A stretch of DNA of 64,000 nucleotides, taken from contig CM033744.1 of NCBI GenBank assembly GCA_019671005.1, positions 8,734,128-8,798,127 on the forward strand, in the 5' to 3' direction. Positions 60,223 through 64,000 of the stretch are shown here, piece after piece. This stretch comes from Hibiscus mutabilis (lineage: Eukaryota > Streptophyta > Magnoliopsida > Malvales > Malvaceae). Position 1 is the stretch's first letter, and every line of letters starts with the position of its first letter. Made by a program: the position numbers and the translations under genes. The notes under the pieces are model-generated. The model was not told the origin of the DNA. It did not search any database and saw nothing but the letters and a program-made list of their open reading frames with translations.

Positions 60223-61126
60223 TTAGTGGACTTGGGTGTGTTGGGAAAAAGTATCAAATACTAACATTTGAGTAATTATACTTGTAACTAGTCATAAATA
60301 TAAATATGAGTGGGGAAGATGGTTACATGGGACACTGTTGGATTACTTTTACGCCTTTTTCACCTTTACATTACATAAGTGTCTAAATTTTAATCTTGAT
60401 AAAAAGAAATAGAAAAAAGTTTTATATGCATGAGATATTTCCCCATTTGTTATCAAGAAAAACAAGTTCAATCTTCAATATTCTAATGAAATGATGCATT
60501 TTCAATGTAAGTAATCATATATTTTTTTAATAGTCTTAAAATAATCATAACGATCTGAATTCAGGTCTTTTAGGATGAGCATTATCATATTTTTCACTTG
60601 AACTACTTATTAATTTTTTTTTAACGTAATGACAATGGGCAGGTTTTTGGCATATATATAGTTTTAATGAAACAAATACAATCTAGGGAAGGGGATAAGA
60701 GGGAAGGGAGAGAATTTTGCTCGTAATTTAAATTATATATATATATATTTGAATGAGAAATCATATACTATATATAGTTGAATGCACTATGTTGTCTAAT
60801 AACACATTTGTCAAGTTCAGTTTTTAGGTTTTTCTTCCAAATTAAATCATTTTTACCTTTAGCACTCCCTAAAATGTTACTTATAATATAAAACATGGTA
60901 ACAAGGTTCAGAACATAGCCATAAAAAGAGAGCCAAAAGACATAATCAAGCAAGCATGGTCGTCACCAAAAGAGCAAACATACATATGTATTTATAAACC
61001 ACTCGTGGTTCAAATCAATTATTACAAAACACAGTTTGAAAAATAACAGGTGGTAAACAATCATCGATAACTTACACAAGGAAACTGACAGTTCTAAATA
61101 CGACATATCCCTTTTGACTACAAATA
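60223..61126. other. AT-rich intergenic DNA downstream of paralogue 2
   Basis: No gene. It includes a possible short interspersed repeat (60535-60615) and the 3' side of the gene ending at 61127. Poly-A signals could not be assigned. Confidence 0.45.
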
Positions 61127-61850
61127 TTAACCCATCATCACCCAACTGGCGGCGGTTTCCATGGCAGCAGCCACCACATCAGCCGGCGAGTCAGGAACCA
61201 TTGCCAACACTGTTTGTTCACTCACCGGCATCAACCGTCGCTCCGCCCTGCTCTGCGCACAACAACAACCAGAAAACCCTTACCAAATTTATTGTGGGTG
61301 ACATTTGATTTTTCCGAACAGAACTGACTGGTTGTCGATCCAACCAGCAAGATGGGTCATGTTATAAATAAGAAAAAAAAAGCATATAAGCAAGCTTGTT
61401 ACCGTATTCGCCGGCCAATCCTCTTTTTCGCCGGCGTCACTGTTTATCATTGTCGAAACCGTATTGAGCATATCCTTTTCGTCGAAATTCTTGAGAATTC
61501 GGAGATCGCCATTCTCAATCGCTTCCATGAAAACCATGAAGTCCTCAGCAAATTTTGCCTTCGGAGCTTCCGTGGCTATCAAGTCCTGCTTCATTGTCAC
61601 GAGCACGGAACGTTCCTTCACCTTGTCAACAAATGCAACAAAATCAGCCCTTAGCGACTCCTCCATCCGCCGCGTCTCCTCCCTCTTCGCTTCCAATGCA
61701 ACCTCCAGAGCCATGGAAACGACACCTCGGGCTCGGGGATCCTGTGTTTTGTCAGATAAAGCACAGAACAGAATTAGCTATATCCATTAACAGTTAACAA
61801 CAACAAACAACTAAACTGGAATCAGAGAAAGAGAAATCAAAACTAACCAT
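61127..61850 (-). CDS. Small coiled-coil protein, paralogue 2 (155 aa, three exons)
   Basis: Exon 1 supplies only ATG (61850-61848), followed by donor GTTAG. Exon 2 is 61741-61403 (113 codons, phase 0 at both ends), from CAG acceptor to ACG|GTAACA. Exon 3 is 61252-61127 (41 codons and TAA), after GTGCGCAG. The joined frame is open for 155 residues, starting M-DPRARGVVSMALEV. It has a charged helical region (EAKREETRRMEESLRAD), a central helix with FAEDFMVFMEAIENGDL, and an Ala/Met-rich tail with METAASWVMMG. It is probably soluble with a coiled coil; no signal peptide or named domain is seen. Without splicing, the exon-2 frame runs on to a stop at 61289. Paralogue 1 (1.6-2.3 kb) shares the ATG-only exon and the exon-2 length. 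I do not recognise the family or its function. Confidence 0.78.
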
Positions 61851-61894
61851 TTGGAGAAAGAGATTGCACCAAAAACAGATTTGATACAGAATAA

Positions 61895-61935
61895 TGAAAA
61901 AGAGAAAGAAGAAAGATAGTTATAGTTATAGGTAA
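61895..61935 (-). promoter_or_regulatory. Candidate core promoter of paralogue 2
   Basis: On the minus strand CTATAACTATAACT (about 61935-61918) is followed by a pyrimidine patch, CTTTCTTCTTTCTC. TATA plus Y-patch is a common plant core-promoter layout. It lies 45-85 bp upstream of the ATG, so the leader would be short. Confidence 0.4.
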
Positions 61936-62837
61936 TAGAAATATGAACGCCACATAGTTTGAGATGGCCATATTTATTAGTAATTTAATCCAATGAAAAA
62001 ATTCCACGACATGTTTATTGTATTTTATTTTAAATTAAATTAGAAAAAATAAAAACTACTTATAAAAAATGAATTTTATATACAATCAAACTAAAAAAAG
62101 AAAGGTAAAGAAAAAGGAAGGTACACACAGCGGCCAAAGCCGCCACTTTTTATTACATGTTTTTACCTTTCATCTTTATATATGCAATTTCTTTAAACGC
62201 AAAGGATTTGAGGAATTATTTTTTTAATAGTTTAAAGGTGATTGTAATGTAGTATATGTTTATACATATTTTTAACTTGTTTATAATACAAATACACTTT
62301 GTAGGTAGAACGATTTGAACTCGTACCTCATATGATGAACATTATCCGTTTTTTTACTGAGACACTTGTTGGATTCCTTGAAGAATTAATTCTTAATCAC
62401 GAGAGCATAAACAAAGAAAAATATACAAATTTAAAGATATGAAGATGACATGATTGAATGTTTACATACATTTAATTTATATAAAATTGGAGATAATTGT
62501 CAGAAAATATAGAGTTGGAGAGATTAAAGTTTGACTTGGTTTTTTAACACATGTACCTTATTTGAAGAATAAAGATTTGTAAATACCTTATTTTGATATG
62601 TTTCCAATTCTAATAAGTTATTACAGGGTTGGTCATTCATTAGCACAACACTCTGATTATTATATATACTTAATTATAAGCCAGCAATAGAATTGGAATT
62701 GGGTGGCCTCTTAATTCAAGCCAATGGCTGGTTATTATTGCCGACTTATCCACACACATCTTTGGAAATTTTAACTGCTTTAGCCATCCAATCCTAATCC
62801 AGTTATATGCTAGGGTCATGTTTAAACATGGACCAAC
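61936..62837. other. AT-rich DNA upstream of paralogue 2
   Basis: No gene. It contains a short-repeat relative (62280-62375, ATGATGAACATTATCCG then CACTTGTTGG) and otherwise unique-looking sequence. Confidence 0.45.
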
Positions 62838-62840
62838 CCT

Positions 62841-62896
<56 letters not shown>
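62838..62896. repeat. (ATT)n microsatellite
   Basis: A near-perfect trinucleotide run of about 58 bp, likely polymorphic. Confidence 0.95.
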
Positions 62897-62897
<1 letters not shown>

Positions 62898-63122
62898 GAT
62901 CTCTTTGAAATGTAAGTTTAGGCTTCTATGTCTGGGAAGATTTTGGATTAATTTTTATGAAGTATATAATGTTAATAGTATAATCATGTACGGAGTTAGG
63001 GTTAGATAATGAAAGGAGTAAAGTAGTCTAACTTTAAACTTAACAAGAATATAATAAGTATTTAATTCAAGGGGAAGACTTAATTTGATAACCATTCAAA
63101 CCAGCAAGGACTAAAATCGTCA

Positions 63123-64000
63123 TTGGATAAAAAAAGGGTGTACGAACACCTTCGTGAGCAAAAGGATTCACCCGTTATCTCTCAAGCAGGCTTTTTCCGA
63201 ATACGGCAATATTTCAGATGTCAACATCGCCTACAACAATCCTGGCCGAAGACACAAGAATCACACCTTTGCCTTCGTCAGATTTTGCAGTTAAGAGGAA
63301 GCTCTAAAAGCGGTGGAACTGGCAATGGTAGAAGAATGGATGGATTCACTATTAGGGTTTTTATGGGCAAAAACCCTACTAAGCAATACGACTATAAAGT
63401 TCCAGAAGTCAATATTCCTCCAAAGGCACAAGAGCCGTCCAGAAAAGTCCCTTTCAAATTCACAAATGAGAGACTTAATAAGAGGTTCTACCGTCTAAGG
63501 TCCCCGTTAAGGTGGATGTGAATGGAAACAACCCCTCAACCAATTCTAAGCTTGACACAGGCAAAGAAGGCTGCTCAAATAAGCCGAATTTTGAGGCGTA
63601 TCACTTTTAGATCCCTGAAAAGGATTTGGCATGGATAAAAAAAAGCATTGTTGGTCAGGTTAAAGGTATGTATGATGCTACCTTCATCCAGCAAGCTCTC
63701 CGATCGGATGGTTTCAACGTTAAAGTCAGCGCATGGTCAGATTTCTACGTTATAATCCAGTTTGAAGAGGAAGAACAGATTCAAATCTTCTGAGATTTGA
63801 GAACTTCCCTTCTAAAATAATGGTTCGATGACATTGATTCTATTGAACACTTTACTTCCAATAGGAAGCAGTTGATATAGGTGATTCTTGAGGGAGTCCC
63901 GCTAGTTGCTTGGAACGAATCTGTGTTTAGCTCAATCGTGAGTCGATGGGGCTCGGTGATTAGGATTGATGATGATACCTCAAAGAAAAATATATTTGAT
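63123..64000 (+). pseudogene. LINE ORF1 with RRM-like domain, partial (runs off window)
   Basis: Read in shifting frames, it gives an RRM-like core: AFSEYGNISDVNIAYNNPGR then HTFAFVRF (RNP1-like), and later GNGRRMDGFTIRVFMGK. Further on, FYVIIQFEEEEQIQIF, WFDDIDSIEHF and LEGVPLVAWNESVFSSI match the DUF4283-like part of plant LINE ORF1 proteins. The product would bind element RNA. Stops and frameshifts occur (near 63288, 63520 and 63792), so it is decayed. The element continues beyond 64000. Confidence 0.8.

Overview
This window is plant nuclear DNA with very few genes and many transposons. It is eudicot in character, with GT-AG introns and CCCTAAA-type repeats. The LINE and gag protein styles recall Malvaceae such as cotton, but that is a low-confidence guess. 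Only two genes look intact. They are paralogues of an unrecognised small coiled-coil protein family, both on the minus strand near the two ends of the window (about 1.6-2.3 kb and 61.1-61.9 kb). Broken pieces of the same family lie near 21.5, 23.8, 25.2 and 26.3 kb, so an old local gene cluster was probably pushed apart by transposons. In both genes the first coding exon appears to be the ATG codon alone.

Layout. 0-2.5 kb: a small MULE-type MITE and paralogue 1. 2.58-9.91 kb: a 7.3-kb Mutator-like element with TIRs of about 315 bp, a decayed MURA transposase on + and a decayed plant-mobile-domain (PMD) gene on -, converging as mudrA and mudrB do in MuDR. 10-17.7 kb: non-coding DNA with an old segmental duplication, LTR-like debris and a 310-bp tandem duplication. 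17.77-21.47 kb: a short Gypsy-type LTR element carrying only gag and protease (TR-GAG-like). 20.59-30.31 kb: a head-to-tail tandem duplication of 4.86 kb. Each unit holds the 3' end of the TR-GAG element, a gene fragment, a 2-kb foldback MULE packed with telomere-like repeats and tRNA-like arms, and a hAT-like repeat. 30.3-35.1 kb: a broken LINE whose middle is replaced by an inverted LTR fragment.

36.9-60.2 kb is one nest of insertions that can be peeled apart by target-site duplications. A MULE-MITE holds a Gypsy-type solo LTR, which holds a SIRE-like Copia element. The Copia element holds a non-coding LARD-like LTR element, whose 3' LTR holds another MULE-MITE. A hAT-like element sits separately in the Copia 3' LTR. 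The window ends with a microsatellite and the RRM-type ORF1 of a second LINE.

No rRNA gene, canonical tRNA gene or CRISPR array was seen. All transposon coding regions read by eye carry stops or frameshifts, so mobility would depend on other copies. All calls are by eye, without alignment or database search.
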